64,000 bases of DNA from Arthrobacter caoxuetaonis (GCF_023921125.1 NZ_CP099466.1:1178001-1242000), one strand, 5' to 3'. Shown: positions 37,516-47,488, counted from the stretch's first letter. Numbers and translations: made by a program. The notes: generated by a model not told the origin, from the sequence alone.

Positions 37516-38535
37516 GTGCCCGGCTTCGAGGCAGTGTCCCGGCCGGTACGGCGGCGCAGACGGCTGCATGATCTGCGCCTGATCGTCCTGAGGCGTCTGG
37601 GCCTGGGCGTACCGGTGGCGGCGGGCGTTTCCCTTCTCGTGTTCCTGCTCGCCAGCGTCTCACCCTTCGATCCGCTCGCCGCGTACCTGGGGGACCGCTT
37701 CGCGCAAACCTCCGCGGAGCAGCGCGAGATGCTCTCGGAATCCCTTGGGCTGGGCGCCTCCTGGATCCAGGCGTGGTGGCACTGGTTGACCTCAGCACTG
37801 TCCGGGGACCTGGGCTATTCCCGGGTGTTCCGGCAGCCGGTCGCGTCCGTGATCGCCGAACGGCTGCCGTGGACGCTGCTGGTGGCGGGAACGGGACTGG
37901 TCCTGGCAGCCCTGGGTTCGCTGTTGATCGCTTCCCACTGCGCCCGCCGCCCCGGGGGCGTCCTGGACCGGACTGCTGCCGCCGCGGCAACACTGCTGCA
38001 AGGACTGCCGCCGTTTGTGATCTCACTGGGACTGCTCGCGGTGTTCGCCCTGGGCCTGGGGCTCCTGCCCGGGGGAGGACTGAGCGATCCAGGCACGGAG
38101 CCGACTGCGGGGCAGGTGCTGCGCCACATGATCCTCCCCGTTGCGGCTACGGCACTTTCACAGCTTCCGTGGCTGGTGCTTTCCCTGCGGGCCTCCACCA
38201 ACGAGGCGCTCGCTTCCGACGCCGTGCGGGGCGCCAGGCTGCGCGGACTGAGCGAAAAGACCGTCATCCGCAAGCATGTGATGCCCTCTGCCCTGGTTCC
38301 CTTCATAGCCGTCCTTGGTTCCCGCCTTCCGGAGGTCATAGTGGGAGCCGTGCTGGTGGAGACGGTCTTTTCCTGGCCGGGACTGGCTGCAGCGGTGGTT
38401 TCCTCGGCGCAGGCCCTGGACTTTGCGCTGCTGGCGGCCTTGACGGTGCTGACGACGGTGACCGTGCTCGCCGGTTCACTGATCGCAGACCTGCTGTATG
38501 TCTGCATTGATCCGAGGGTGTCCGCCGATGTCTAG
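37516..38535 (+). CDS. ABC transporter permease (NikB/DppB-like)
   Basis: The product has about 339 residues with six predicted transmembrane helices and the permease EAA loop (RASTNEALASDAVRGARLRGLSEKTVIRKHVMPSAL). The N-terminal helix and large first loop (SVSPFDPLAAYLGDRFA) are typical of the DppB/NikB subunit. GTG 37516, five bases after the previous stop, is the preferred start; GTG 37534 is an alternative. It overlaps the second permease by eight bases. Confidence 0.9.
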   Translation: MPGFEAVSRPVRRRRRLHDLRLIVLRRLGLGVPVAAGVSLLVFLLASVSPFDPLAAYLGDRFAQTSAEQREMLSESLGLGASWIQAWWHWLTSALSGDLGYSRVFRQPVASVIAERLPWTLLVAGTGLVLAALGSLLIASHCARRPGGVLDRTAAAAATLLQGLPPFVISLGLLAVFALGLGLLPGGGLSDPGTEPTAGQVLRHMILPVAATALSQLPWLVLSLRASTNEALASDAVRGARLRGLSEKTVIRKHVMPSALVPFIAVLGSRLPEVIVGAVLVETVFSWPGLAAAVVSSAQALDFALLAALTVLTTVTVLAGSLIADLLYVCIDPRVSADV

Positions 38536-39403
38536 CGCCGTGGAAGCCGCCGGAGCAGCAGGTCTCCGCCTCACCGGTCCCGCCGTCCGGAAACGGGGCT
38601 TCCGCGCAGCCGGCACGATCCTCGGGGTTGCCGGCCTGGTGCTGATCGCGGCCTACGCCGTCTTCGTTCCGCTGCTTGCCGGCACGGACCAAAAACTGAC
38701 CGATTTCAGCTCCGCCCGGCTTCCGCCGTCGGCCGCCCACCTCTTCGGAACCGACCACGCGGGCCGTGACCTGTTTATCCGGCTTGCCTCCGGGCTGCGT
38801 GTCTCACTGCTTATCGCAGTTGTCTGCGCGCTTGCCTCGATGGGGCTCGGGATGCTGATCGGGGCTGCCTCGGCGACGATCGGCGGCCGGACGGACCGAA
38901 TCGTCATGCGGGTCATCGACGGCATCAACGCTGTGCCCCACCTGCTGCTGGGGGTGGTGATCGTTGCGATGTTCCGGGGATCGGTGACAGCCATCATCGC
39001 CTCCATTGCGCTCACGCACTGGACACAGGTCGCGAGGATTGTCCGCGCCGAGGTCCTGTCCCTGCGCAGCCGCGAATACGTGGAGGCTGCCTACCTCCTT
39101 GGCTCGACCCGGGGAGAGGTGCTGCGGCGGCATTTCCTTCCGGGAACGCTGGCACAGGGGGTGGTGGCCACAGTGATGCTCCTGCCGCACGCCATCTGGC
39201 ACGAGTCCACACTCTCTTTCCTGGGGCTGGGCCTGTCTCCGGACCAGGCATCCTTGGGAACGCTCCTGAAGGAAGCGCAGTCGGAGGTGATGCTCGGCGG
39301 ATGGTGGGCGCTGGTTTTCCCGGCACTGCTCCTGCTGGTTACCACCCTGGCCGTGGCCGCCTGCGGGAACGGAATCCTCTCCCGGACGGAAGGAAGACAA
39401 TGA
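38528..39403 (+). CDS. ABC transporter permease (NikC/DppC-like)
   Basis: The product has 291 residues. The N-terminal helix is followed by the phrase LFGTDHAGRDLFIRLASGLRVSL, the hallmark of DppC/NikC-type permeases, and an EAA loop (LSLRSREYVEAAYLLGSTRGEVLRRHFLPG). ATG 38528 overlaps the preceding stop (ATGTCTAG), and GAGGG lies upstream. Works as a heterodimer with the preceding permease. Confidence 0.92.
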   Translation: MSSAVEAAGAAGLRLTGPAVRKRGFRAAGTILGVAGLVLIAAYAVFVPLLAGTDQKLTDFSSARLPPSAAHLFGTDHAGRDLFIRLASGLRVSLLIAVVCALASMGLGMLIGAASATIGGRTDRIVMRVIDGINAVPHLLLGVVIVAMFRGSVTAIIASIALTHWTQVARIVRAEVLSLRSREYVEAAYLLGSTRGEVLRRHFLPGTLAQGVVATVMLLPHAIWHESTLSFLGLGLSPDQASLGTLLKEAQSEVMLGGWWALVFPALLLLVTTLAVAACGNGILSRTEGRQ

Positions 39404-40308
39404 ACAGCATCGCCATCCGGGCCGAAGGGCACACCGTACGCATTCCCAGCCGCAGACGGCGGGGCACAGCCTGGGTCCACGCGGCCACGGACATGACCTT
39501 CAGCGCGCACCGGGGCCGGGTGCATGCCATCGTCGGTGAATCCGGCTGCGGGAAGACCACTTTTGCCTCCGCCATCCTCGGTATGCTCCCTGCGGGCACG
39601 GTGGCCGGCGGCCGGCTGGACTATGTGGACGCCTCCGGTGCCCGGACGCCCCTGACTGCGGGCCTGGACGGAGCAGCCCGGGCCGCCGCGCTGCGCGGGC
39701 GGGTGATCGGCTATGTACCCCAGTCGCCGGCAACCTACCTGACGGCGGTGCGGACAGTGGGGTCCCAGCTGCAGGAAACGGTCCGCGAGCTTGGCGGCGC
39801 GGCCAGCCCGCAGGAACTGCTGGCACAGGTGAGCCTGGAGCCTGGGGCACTGGACGCATTTCCGCATGAGCTCAGCGGCGGAATGCTGCAGCGGGCGGCG
39901 ATTGCGTTCGCCCTGGCCGGCGGGCCGGACGTCCTGCTGGCTGATGAACCGGTCTCCGGGCTGGACCCTGACCTGGCACGGCTGACCCTGGGGATGCTGC
40001 GAAGCGTTGCCGACTCGGGGACCGCCGTCATCCTCATCACGCACGATCTGCAGCGCCTCATGGATTCCGGCACCGCAGACGAGGTTTCGGTCATGTATGC
40101 CGGGCGGATTGTGGAGGCCGGCCCAGCGGCCGAGGTCCTGGGGCTGCCGGCTCATCCGTACACACGGGACCTGCTCGCAGCCCTGCCTGCCAATGGTCTT
40201 CAGGCCATGCCCGGCACCTCCCCTGAACTGACGGACCTCTCCGAGGAGTACAGCTATGCCGACCGGCTGATGGCCGCCGAGCAGCCGGAGGGAAACTATG
40301 CCTGCTGA
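39400..40308 (+). CDS. ABC transporter ATP-binding protein (NikD/DppD-like)
   Basis: The product has 302 residues: Walker A GESGCGKTTF near 47, Q-loop YVPQSP near 108, signature LSGGMLQRA near 160 and Walker B DVLLADEPVSGLD near 180, followed by the H-loop ITHD. The C-terminal extension with HPYTRDLLAALP is that of oligopeptide/nickel ATPases. ATG overlaps the permease stop by four bases. Confidence 0.94.
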   Translation: MNSIAIRAEGHTVRIPSRRRRGTAWVHAATDMTFSAHRGRVHAIVGESGCGKTTFASAILGMLPAGTVAGGRLDYVDASGARTPLTAGLDGAARAAALRGRVIGYVPQSPATYLTAVRTVGSQLQETVRELGGAASPQELLAQVSLEPGALDAFPHELSGGMLQRAAIAFALAGGPDVLLADEPVSGLDPDLARLTLGMLRSVADSGTAVILITHDLQRLMDSGTADEVSVMYAGRIVEAGPAAEVLGLPAHPYTRDLLAALPANGLQAMPGTSPELTDLSEEYSYADRLMAAEQPEGNYAC

Positions 40309-41002
40309 ACTCCGCGCCCTGAACGCAGGGTTCTCCTATGGTGCTGCTCCGGTCCTGAGCAACGTCACCATCAGTGTGCCCGCGGGGTATCAGCTGGGCC
40401 TTACGGGTCCTTCCGGGACGGGCAAGACAACGCTTGCCCGGCTGCTGGCCGGTCTGATTCCGGCTGCTGCCGGAACGGTGACATGCAACGGCCAGCCCGT
40501 GCCCCTTCCGGGCAAGGGCCGCGCAGGCGACGTCGCGATGCTCTTCCAGTCGCCCCGAGCCTCCTGCAGCCCGCGTCTGTCGCTGCGCCAGGTGATAGCC
40601 GAAGGGGTGCGTCGAGCAAACAGGAGAGACACGGAGCTCCGCGTCATGGAACTCGCCGCGGAGGTCCAGCTGACCCCCGACCTGTTGGACAGGTTCCCCC
40701 GCGAGGTCTCTGACGGCCAGCTGCAGCGGGCATGCCTGGCGCGGGCGCTGGCTGCAGAGCCCCTGTATCTGATCTGCGACGAAGCTACCGCCATGCTGGA
40801 CGCCGCTACCACCGCGTCGCTTGTACGGGTCATCAGCAGTGAGGTCGCTGCCCGCGGCATGGGAGTCCTGGCCCTGAGCCATGACCGCACACTCCTGGAG
40901 GCGTGGTGCGACTCGGTTACCGGGATGGAAGCACTATCCGATGCAGGTCCCGGTGTGAGCCACCGGGCATCGAGCCTGGTGGCTCACACCGGACTGGATT
41001 AG
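40298..41002 (+). CDS. ABC transporter ATP-binding protein (NikE/DppF-like)
   Basis: The product has 234 residues: Walker A GPSGTGKTTLARLLAG, Q-loop MLFQSPRASCSPRLSL, signature VSDGQLQRACLARAL (SGGQ replaced by SDGQ) and Walker B LICDEATAMLDA. It overlaps the preceding ATPase by 11 bases and completes the five-component importer. Its 3' end overlaps the oppositely oriented 83-residue gene by four bases. Confidence 0.92.
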   Translation: MPAELRALNAGFSYGAAPVLSNVTISVPAGYQLGLTGPSGTGKTTLARLLAGLIPAAAGTVTCNGQPVPLPGKGRAGDVAMLFQSPRASCSPRLSLRQVIAEGVRRANRRDTELRVMELAAEVQLTPDLLDRFPREVSDGQLQRACLARALAAEPLYLICDEATAMLDAATTASLVRVISSEVAARGMGVLALSHDRTLLEAWCDSVTGMEALSDAGPGVSHRASSLVAHTGLD

Positions 41003-41250
41003 TACGCGCCGGTCCAGGACGGTACGGCGGTTTTGGAGTCCACCGAAATCTTGTCGCGGTCCATCACGATCACGTGGCCCTTCCAATAGTGGAAGTTATC
41101 CACCACGGCGTCCTCCATGACCTGGACAATGACGCCCATCTTGCTGCAGCCGTCGCAGCGGCTCGCCCCCATGACGCGGAGCTTCACGGAGCTGATGCCC
41201 TTTTGGCAGCTGACGATCATGCCCGGTGCAAGCCGGATTTCCTGCTTCAT
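40999..41250 (-). CDS. small unknown protein with a Cys-x2-Cys motif
   Basis: The product has 83 residues, MKQEIRLAPGMIVSC start, beta-rich, with a single CDGCSK motif and four Cys overall. The final overlap with the importer operon is stop-to-stop. The ATG has no outstanding ribosome site, but codon use and length support a real gene. No family is recognised; a small metal-binding or nucleic-acid-binding role is possible. Confidence 0.6.
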   Translation of the reverse strand: MKQEIRLAPGMIVSCQKGISSVKLRVMGASRCDGCSKMGVIVQVMEDAVVDNFHYWKGHVIVMDRDKISVDSKTAVPSWTGAY

Positions 41251-41566
41251 GTCTACCCCCAGTGTCAGACCTGCGTTCCGAGACCAATCAGGAACGGTGA
41301 GGTGAGACTAGCCCGTCCGCAACCGGAAACGGAGAGTTCCGGAGTACCTGTTTTTCGCAGAACACCAGAATTGTGGATTGCCTGCGCCTGTCTTGAGGCA
41401 ATCTTGAGCTTCCACCCCAGGAAGCACACACGGGACCAACTGCCACACGTTCGGGGCTGAAGTATTACGCCCTGAGGAAAGCACAGGCTCAGGGGCGGGT
41501 ATTCCGTACCCTCACGCGGATAATTGAGGGGACTCAGCGAGATCCATGGACCCGGGAGGATGCACC
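41251..41566. other. 316-bp divergent intergenic region
   Basis: No gene is seen. It should carry promoters for the 83-residue gene (minus) and the DksA/TraR-like gene (plus). Two hairpins are visible: an 8-bp stem gattgcct/aggcaatc (41376-41403) and a 7-bp stem ccctgag/ctcaggg (about 41470-41494). Neither has a U-tract, so neither is called a terminator. Confidence 0.6.
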
Positions 41567-42013
41567 ATGCCACGTAAAGTCACAGCGGCATCGCGCAAGT
41601 TGGCACCAGCAGTCACCACGCGTGTCCAGGAACCCAAGCCCCGAACGCCCGGCAACCTGGACAGTGCCCGCTTTGCCGGCATCATTGATGAGCACATCAA
41701 CGATGCCCGGGGGAAGATCGACACAGTCCTGGCTGATATCCGTGAAGTCACTGCAGCAGCCAAGGACACCCCGGCGGATGACGAACACGACCCGGAAGGC
41801 ACCACGGTTTCGGTGGAGCGGGCCAACGAAGTGTCCATGCTGGCCGCGCTCGAAGCGTCCCTGATCGAATTGCTCGAAGCGAGGGTAAGGCTCGACGACG
41901 GCGCCTACGGAATCTGCGAGCGCTGCGGGGAGCCGATCCCCGAAGCCCGGCTGGAAATCCGGCCCGAAGCCCGGTTCTGCGTGGCGTGTGCCGCCGCTGG
42001 CCGGCGCCGCTGA
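41567..42013 (+). CDS. TraR/DksA-family zinc-finger protein
   Basis: The product has 148 residues. A coiled-coil-like helical region at about 40-110 is followed by the DksA-type zinc finger YGICERCGEPIPEARLEIRP...FCVACA. The start is ATG 41567 with GGGAGG eight bases upstream; an upstream in-frame ATG (41546) has no site. Members bind RNA polymerase near the secondary channel or act as small regulators. A 40-residue basic, Pro-rich N terminus resembles other actinobacterial members. Confidence 0.88.
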   Translation: MPRKVTAASRKLAPAVTTRVQEPKPRTPGNLDSARFAGIIDEHINDARGKIDTVLADIREVTAAAKDTPADDEHDPEGTTVSVERANEVSMLAALEASLIELLEARVRLDDGAYGICERCGEPIPEARLEIRPEARFCVACAAAGRRR

Positions 42014-42124
42014 CCCGCACACCCCACCCGCCTGTGCCGGGCGTCACCAGCGGCAGGAATGAGCCGCTGCGGCCGATAGAATCTACCGTGGAAATCAACC
42101 CCCACGTAAGGATTCGTAACACCA

Positions 42125-42619
42125 ATGAGCATCACCGTCCGGCGGGCAACACCGGCTGATTATGAAGACATCCGCCGGATCACCCGGGACGCGTACCTCA
42201 AGGCCGGGTTCATTGAGGCTGACAATCCTTACGTCCAGGAACTTGAAAACGTAGAACACCGCGACGAGCACGCCGAACTCTGGGTTGCCGAGAAAGACGG
42301 GGTCGTCGCGGGTTCCGCAGCGGTCACCTTCGCCGGCCAGCCGTACACCGACGTCGCTGTCGAAGGTGAGCTGGAGTTCCGTATGCTGGCCGTCGATCCT
42401 GCCGTGCAGCGCGGGGGAGTGGGCCGCGCCCTGGTCAGCGCGATTGTCGAGCACGCCCGCAGCCTTGACGGAATCCATGCCGTCTCACTGACCAGCATGA
42501 CCAGCATGCTCAGCGCGCACAGCATGTATCTGTCCCTGGGTTTCAAACGGGTGCCGGAACGCGACTGGACCGTTCCCGGCGAGGACTACATCCTCTGGGT
42601 CTTCCGGCTGGAACTCTAG
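42125..42619 (+). CDS. GNAT-family N-acetyltransferase
   Basis: The product has 164 residues. The GNAT core is visible: ITVRRATPADYEDIRRI at the start, LEFRMLAVDPAVQRGGVGRALVSAIVEHAR with the acetyl-CoA loop (QRGGVGRA) near 95-110, and YLSLGFKRVPERDW near 137-150. The substrate is unknown. It stands alone between the DksA-like gene and gatC. Confidence 0.93.
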   Translation: MSITVRRATPADYEDIRRITRDAYLKAGFIEADNPYVQELENVEHRDEHAELWVAEKDGVVAGSAAVTFAGQPYTDVAVEGELEFRMLAVDPAVQRGGVGRALVSAIVEHARSLDGIHAVSLTSMTSMLSAHSMYLSLGFKRVPERDWTVPGEDYILWVFRLEL

Positions 42620-42786
42620 CGGGCCGCAGCTCCCGGAGGACCGGCGTCGCAGGCTGCTTTCCGGCTTATCCGGTGCAGTACTGCCGCCGCGCCCCCGGCC
42701 CACCCGAACCGAAGGCACAAACGCCGTAGACTGGTACGGATACCGGCGTAAGGCCGAAAATACTGCATAAGACGCATGGGAGACTC

Positions 42787-43083
42787 ATGTCTGAGATCAA
42801 TCGTGAGGCTGTAGCGCATCTGGCGCGGCTGGCCCACATTGAGATGACCGATGACGAGCTGGACAAAATGGCCGGCGAGCTTGACGTCATCGTGGATTCG
42901 ATCAAATCCGTAAGCGAAGTTGCCGGCGAGGACATCCCGGCCACCTCCCACCCGATCCCGCTGACGAACGTGTTCCGCGAGGATGTTGTGGGGCAGACGC
43001 TGACCAATGAGCAGGCCCTGTCCGGTGCCCCGGACAACGCCGAAGGCCGCTTCAAGGTCCCTGCCATCCTGGATGAGGAGTAA
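42787..43083 (+). CDS. gatC: aspartyl/glutamyl-tRNA amidotransferase subunit C
   Basis: The product has 98 residues beginning [25 protein letters not shown], the conserved GatC N terminus, and ending [16 protein letters not shown]. It stabilises GatA and belongs to the complex that converts Glu-tRNA(Gln) and Asp-tRNA(Asn) into the correct aminoacyl-tRNAs. gatA starts eight bases downstream. Confidence 0.97.
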   Translation: MSEINREAVAHLARLAHIEMTDDELDKMAGELDVIVDSIKSVSEVAGEDIPATSHPIPLTNVFREDVVGQTLTNEQALSGAPDNAEGRFKVPAILDEE

Positions 43084-43091
43084 AGACTTCC

Positions 43092-44594
43092 ATGAGTGAA
43101 CTGATTACCTCTCCCGCTGCCGTCCTGGCGGAGAAGCTTGCCGCACGCGAGGTCTCCGCCGTCGAGGTCACCCAGGCCCACCTGGACCGGATCGCCGACG
43201 TGGACGGCGAGATCAACGCCTTCCTGCACGTCAACACCGACGAGGCGCTTGAAGTCGCCGCCGGTGTGGACAAGGCCCGTGCCGCCGGCGAAGAACTGCA
43301 CACCCTGGCCGGCGTGCCCATCGCCATCAAGGACCTGATCGTCACGGTGGGCCAGCCCACCACGGCCGGATCCAAGATGCTCGAGGGCTGGATGAGCCCG
43401 TACGACGCCACGGTGATTTCCCGGATCCGCGCTGCACGCATGCCGATGCTCGGCAAGACCAACCTGGATGAGTTCGCCATGGGCTCCTCCACGGAACACT
43501 CCGCTTACGGCCCGACCCGCAACCCGTGGGACCTGGACCGGATTCCCGGCGGTTCAGGCGGCGGTTCCGCTGCTGCCGTCGCTGCCTTCGAAGCGCCGCT
43601 GGCCCTCGGTACGGACACCGGCGGTTCCATCCGCCAGCCCGCATCAGTCACCGGTTCCGTGGGTGTGAAGCCCACCTACGGCGGCGTCTCGCGCTACGGC
43701 GCGATCGCCATGGCTTCCTCGCTGGACCAGATCGGCCCGGTCTCGCGGACCGTGCTCGATGCCGCTTTGCTACAGGAAGTCATCGGCGGCCACGACCCCC
43801 GCGACTCCACGTCGCTGACCGATCCGGTGGGCAACCTGGTGGAAGCAGCCCGCAACGGCAGCGTTGCGGGCATGCGCATCGGCGTCATTCGGGAACTGCA
43901 GGGCGAGGGCTACCAGCCCGGTGTCCAGGCCCGCTTTGACGAGTCGCTGGAACTGCTCAAGGACGCCGGCGCGGAAATCGTTGAGGTCTCCTGCCCGAAC
44001 TTCAAGTACGCCCTGGGCGCCTACTACCTGATCATGCCCTCGGAGGCATCGTCGAACCTGGCGAAGTACGACGGCGTCCGGTACGGCATGCGCCGCCTGC
44101 CCTCCGATCCGCCGCTCACCATCGAGCGCGTCATGGGCGCGACCCGTGCCGCGGGCTTCGGCGACGAGGTCAAGCGCCGGATCATCCTGGGCACCTATGC
44201 CCTGTCCGCCGGCTACTACGACGCGTACTACGGCTCGGCGCAGAAGGTCCGCACGCTGATCCAGCGCGATTTCAACGCCGCGTTCGCGCAGGCCGACGTG
44301 CTGATCTCCCCGACGTCGCCGAACACCGCCTTCAAGCTCGGCGAAAAGCTGGACGATCCGCTGGCGATGTACCTCAACGACGTCGCCACGATTCCGGCCA
44401 ACATGGCCGGCGTTCCCGGTATTTCCATTCCCGGCGGTCTGGCCGACGGGCTGCCGGTGGGCATCCAGTTCCTGGCACCGGCCCGTGAAGATGTGCGCCT
44501 CTACCGTGCCGGCGCGGCACTTGAAGGCCTGCTGGAGCAGAAGTGGGGCGGCCCGCTGCTGGCCTCGGCACCCGTACTCGGAGGAGTGAAGTAA
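43092..44594 (+). CDS. gatA: Asp/Glu-tRNA amidotransferase subunit A
   Basis: The product has 500 residues of the amidase-signature family. The catalytic Lys lies in [10 protein letters not shown] near 80; the Gly/Ser-rich signature [14 protein letters not shown] and the nucleophile loop [11 protein letters not shown] lie near 155-185. It releases ammonia from glutamine for GatB. Its stop overlaps the gatB start (TAATG). Confidence 0.98.
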   Translation: MSELITSPAAVLAEKLAAREVSAVEVTQAHLDRIADVDGEINAFLHVNTDEALEVAAGVDKARAAGEELHTLAGVPIAIKDLIVTVGQPTTAGSKMLEGWMSPYDATVISRIRAARMPMLGKTNLDEFAMGSSTEHSAYGPTRNPWDLDRIPGGSGGGSAAAVAAFEAPLALGTDTGGSIRQPASVTGSVGVKPTYGGVSRYGAIAMASSLDQIGPVSRTVLDAALLQEVIGGHDPRDSTSLTDPVGNLVEAARNGSVAGMRIGVIRELQGEGYQPGVQARFDESLELLKDAGAEIVEVSCPNFKYALGAYYLIMPSEASSNLAKYDGVRYGMRRLPSDPPLTIERVMGATRAAGFGDEVKRRIILGTYALSAGYYDAYYGSAQKVRTLIQRDFNAAFAQADVLISPTSPNTAFKLGEKLDDPLAMYLNDVATIPANMAGVPGISIPGGLADGLPVGIQFLAPAREDVRLYRAGAALEGLLEQKWGGPLLASAPVLGGVK

Positions 44595-46111
44595 TGTCCG
44601 TGCACACCCAGGAAGAAACCCTTCCCTTCGACGAGGCCATGGAGAAGTACGATCCGGTGCTCGGCTTTGAGGTCCACGTGGAGCTCAATACCAAGACCAA
44701 GATGTTCTCCGACGCCCCGAACGTCTTCGGCGATGAGCCGAACACCAACGTCACACCCGTGGACCTGGGCATGCCCGGTGTCCTTCCGGTGGTGAACAAG
44801 ACCGCCGTGGAGTACTCGATCCTGATCGGCCTGGCGCTGAACTGCAAGATCGCCGAATCCTGCACCTTCGCCCGGAAGCAGTACTTCTACCCGGACACCC
44901 CGAAGAACTTCCAGACCTCCCAGTACGAAGATCCGATTGCGTACGACGGATGGCTCGACATCGAGCTGGAAGACGGCACCGTGTTCCGCGTGGAGATCGA
45001 ACGCGCCCACATGGAAGAGGACGCCGGAAAGCTCACCCACATGGGCGGCTCCGCAGGCCGCATCCAGGGCGCCGACTTCTCCCTGGTGGATTACAACCGT
45101 GCCGGTGTTCCGCTGGTGGAAATCGTCACCAAGCCGATCGAAGGCGCCGGTTCACGTGCTCCCGAGCTCGCCAAGGCCTACGTGGCAGCGATCCGCGAAA
45201 TCGTGAAGAACCTCGGCGTCTCCGATGCCAAGATGGAACGCGGCAACGTCCGCTGCGATGCCAACGTCTCCCTGCGCCCGCACGGCCAGGAGAAGTTCGG
45301 CACGCGGTCGGAGACCAAGAACGTGAACTCGCTGCGCGCCGTCGAACGCGCCGTCCGCTTCGAAATCCAGCGGCACGCCGCCGTCCTGGATTCCGGCGAG
45401 AAGATCGTCCAGGAGACCCGCCACTGGCACGAGGACACCCGCTCCACGACGTCGGGCCGGCCGAAGTCAGACGCCGACGACTACCGGTACTTCCCGGAGC
45501 CGGATCTGCTTCCCGTGGTCACCACGGAAGAGTGGATCGAGGAGCTGCGTTCACGCCTGCCCGAGCCGCCGGCCGAGCGCCGCAAGCGGCTGAAGACCGA
45601 CTGGGGATACTCGGATGCCGAGTTCCGCGACGTCGTCAACGCCGGTGTCATGGAAGCCATCGAGGAGACCATCGCCGCCGGTGCCTCCGCGCAGGTGGCC
45701 CGCAAATGGTGGATGGGCGAAGTGGCCCGCCGTGCCAAGGAAGCCGAAGTGGACCCGGTGGATACCGGGGTCACTCCGGAGCTGATCGTGGAGCTGGACC
45801 GCCTGGTCCAGGCCGGCAAGATCAATGACAAGCTGGCCCGCCAGGTCCTGGACGGCGTCCTCGCCGGCGAAGGCACCCCGGAAGAAGTCATCGAAAAGCG
45901 CGGCCTGGCCGTGGTTTCCGACGACGGCGCCCTGCTCGAAGCCATCGACGCTGCCCTGGCCGCTGCACCTGACGTTGCGGACAAGATCCGCGGCGGCAAG
46001 GTCCAGGCTGTCGGCGCGATCGTCGGCGGCGTTATGAAGGCAACCCGCGGACAGGCCGACGCCGGCCGCGTCCGCGAGCTGATCCTGGAACGCCTGGGCG
46101 TCTCCGCCTAA
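44594..46111 (+). CDS. gatB: Asp/Glu-tRNA amidotransferase subunit B
   Basis: The product has 505 residues. The GatB core is clear: YDPVLGFEVHVELNTKTKMF, CRKQYFYPD-type zinc/active-site region (FARKQYFYPDTPKNFQTSQY), ERGNVRCDANVSLRP and ETKNVNSL, with a C-terminal YqeY-like helical tail (GKINDKLARQVLDGVL). It activates the misacylated tRNA and transfers the amide. The ATG overlaps the gatA stop by one base. Confidence 0.98.
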   Translation: MSVHTQEETLPFDEAMEKYDPVLGFEVHVELNTKTKMFSDAPNVFGDEPNTNVTPVDLGMPGVLPVVNKTAVEYSILIGLALNCKIAESCTFARKQYFYPDTPKNFQTSQYEDPIAYDGWLDIELEDGTVFRVEIERAHMEEDAGKLTHMGGSAGRIQGADFSLVDYNRAGVPLVEIVTKPIEGAGSRAPELAKAYVAAIREIVKNLGVSDAKMERGNVRCDANVSLRPHGQEKFGTRSETKNVNSLRAVERAVRFEIQRHAAVLDSGEKIVQETRHWHEDTRSTTSGRPKSDADDYRYFPEPDLLPVVTTEEWIEELRSRLPEPPAERRKRLKTDWGYSDAEFRDVVNAGVMEAIEETIAAGASAQVARKWWMGEVARRAKEAEVDPVDTGVTPELIVELDRLVQAGKINDKLARQVLDGVLAGEGTPEEVIEKRGLAVVSDDGALLEAIDAALAAAPDVADKIRGGKVQAVGAIVGGVMKATRGQADAGRVRELILERLGVSA

Positions 46112-46239
46112 ACGCAGCAAAATCCCGTACCGGCCCCGGCCCCGGTGCTGACGGTCAAATGACCTGATGCGCCGGATCCGGGGCCGTCCGGCATTAAGCG
46201 CCCTGCCCGAACGCCTGCGTGCGGGGTAGGGTGCTTGGC

Positions 46240-47130
46240 ATGCCAACTTCCCAGCTCAGGGTGGATGCCGAGCTGGTACGCGGCCTGCTGCAGGCCCAGC
46301 AGCCGCAGCTGGCAGACCAGCCGCTGGTGGAAGTGGGGGAGGGCTGGGCCAACCACCTCTTCCGGCTTGGCAGTGAGTTTGCCGTCCGGCTGCCACGGCG
46401 GGAGGAAGCTGCCGCCCTGATGGCCAAGGAACAGCAGTGGCTGCCCATGCTCACGGCAGGGCTGCCCACGGCCACGTCTGTTCCCGTGTACTGCGGGGCG
46501 CCCCAGGAACCCTATCCATATCCCTGGAGCATCAGCGCCTGGTATGACGGGCTCGATGTCTCCCTGCAGCCCAGGGGCCGGAACCTGGGCCTGGCCGCTC
46601 CGCTGGCAGAGTTCCTCAACGCCTTCCACACTCCCGCGCCGCCGGACTACCCGCGCAACCCTGTGGTAGGCGGTCCGCTGGCGTCCCGCGATGCGGCTGT
46701 CCAAGAACGCCTTCATGCGGGCATGGTGCCGCGCGCCGCCCGGGTGGGTGAACTCTGGGCGGAGGCGCTGGCGGTACCCGGCTGGAACTCGGACCCGGTA
46801 TGGCTGCATGGGGACCTGCACCCCGCCAACCTCATCGCCGGGAACGGAACGCTCCAGGCCGTCATCGATTTCGGGGACCTTACGGCAGGGGATCCCGCCG
46901 CTGACCTCGCCGCAGCATGGCTGGTGTTCGAACCAGCCGGACGGCGTGCCTTCCGCAGTGCGCTGGGTGCCCGGTACGACGCCGATCCTTATCTCTGGCT
47001 GCGGGCACGGGGCTGGGCGCTGTGCATGGCTTCGAACCTGCTGGCAGGCGCGCAGCGCCACCCCGGACTCTACCTGGTGGGCTCGGAGACTCTCATGGAG
47101 ATCCTCACCGATGACCTCTCCTGGCTTTAG
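46240..47130 (+). CDS. aminoglycoside phosphotransferase (APH) family protein
   Basis: The product has 296 residues. Kinase-like fold with the catalytic loop WLHGDLHPANLIA near 187-199 and metal loop VIDFGDLTAGDPAADLA near 208-224. The start is ATG 46240, after ggggtagggt. The APH family phosphorylates antibiotics or small metabolites; nothing here allows a substrate call, and it should not be read as evidence of resistance. Its 3' end overlaps the opposite-strand membrane gene by 26 bases. Confidence 0.88.
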   Translation: MPTSQLRVDAELVRGLLQAQQPQLADQPLVEVGEGWANHLFRLGSEFAVRLPRREEAAALMAKEQQWLPMLTAGLPTATSVPVYCGAPQEPYPYPWSISAWYDGLDVSLQPRGRNLGLAAPLAEFLNAFHTPAPPDYPRNPVVGGPLASRDAAVQERLHAGMVPRAARVGELWAEALAVPGWNSDPVWLHGDLHPANLIAGNGTLQAVIDFGDLTAGDPAADLAAAWLVFEPAGRRAFRSALGARYDADPYLWLRARGWALCMASNLLAGAQRHPGLYLVGSETLMEILTDDLSWL

Positions 47131-47488
47131 CCCGCTTTATCCAGCGTGCTGACGCGATGAGAAGCGGAAGCTGGGTCAGCAGGTACAGGAAGTGGAAGGA
47201 ATAGTGCCTGAGAGTCTGTGCCGGGTCGAAGGGCAGCACGGGAAGCGGCAGAACGGTGAACACAGCTCCGGCGGTATTGAGCACGGCCCACACCAGCATC
47301 CCCCAGGCCGCTGCTGCCCGCAGGGGAGTGAACCACAGGGCGATGAGCGCCGCGGCCAGCAGAAGGGGCAGGCCGGATTCGGCACTCAGGATGCTTTGGC
47401 CAGGAAGGTCTGCGACATTGTGGAGAAAAAGCCCGGTCCAGCTCAGAACGGTGAATGCTGGCAGCCAGAGGTTTCTGGATGAGGCCAT
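47105..47488 (-). CDS. small four-helix membrane protein, unknown
   Basis: The product has 127 residues with four hydrophobic segments (about 5-25, 35-52, 58-80, 90-115) and a basic C terminus (KRAKARRGHR). The ATG at 47488 is preceded by gccggggg. No family is recognised. Its 3' end overlaps the APH gene end, and it is divergent from the PP2C-like gene. Confidence 0.7.
   Translation of the reverse strand: MASSRNLWLPAFTVLSWTGLFLHNVADLPGQSILSAESGLPLLLAAALIALWFTPLRAAAAWGMLVWAVLNTAGAVFTVLPLPVLPFDPAQTLRHYSFHFLYLLTQLPLLIASARWIKRAKARRGHR

Noticed and set aside
46131..46187. GC-rich inverted repeat after gatB considered as terminator
   Set aside because: Long loop and no U-tract; not distinguishable from background in this GC-rich sequence.
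46240..47130. Antibiotic-resistance call for the APH-family gene
   Set aside because: Only the general fold motifs are present; most chromosomal homologues are not resistance genes.
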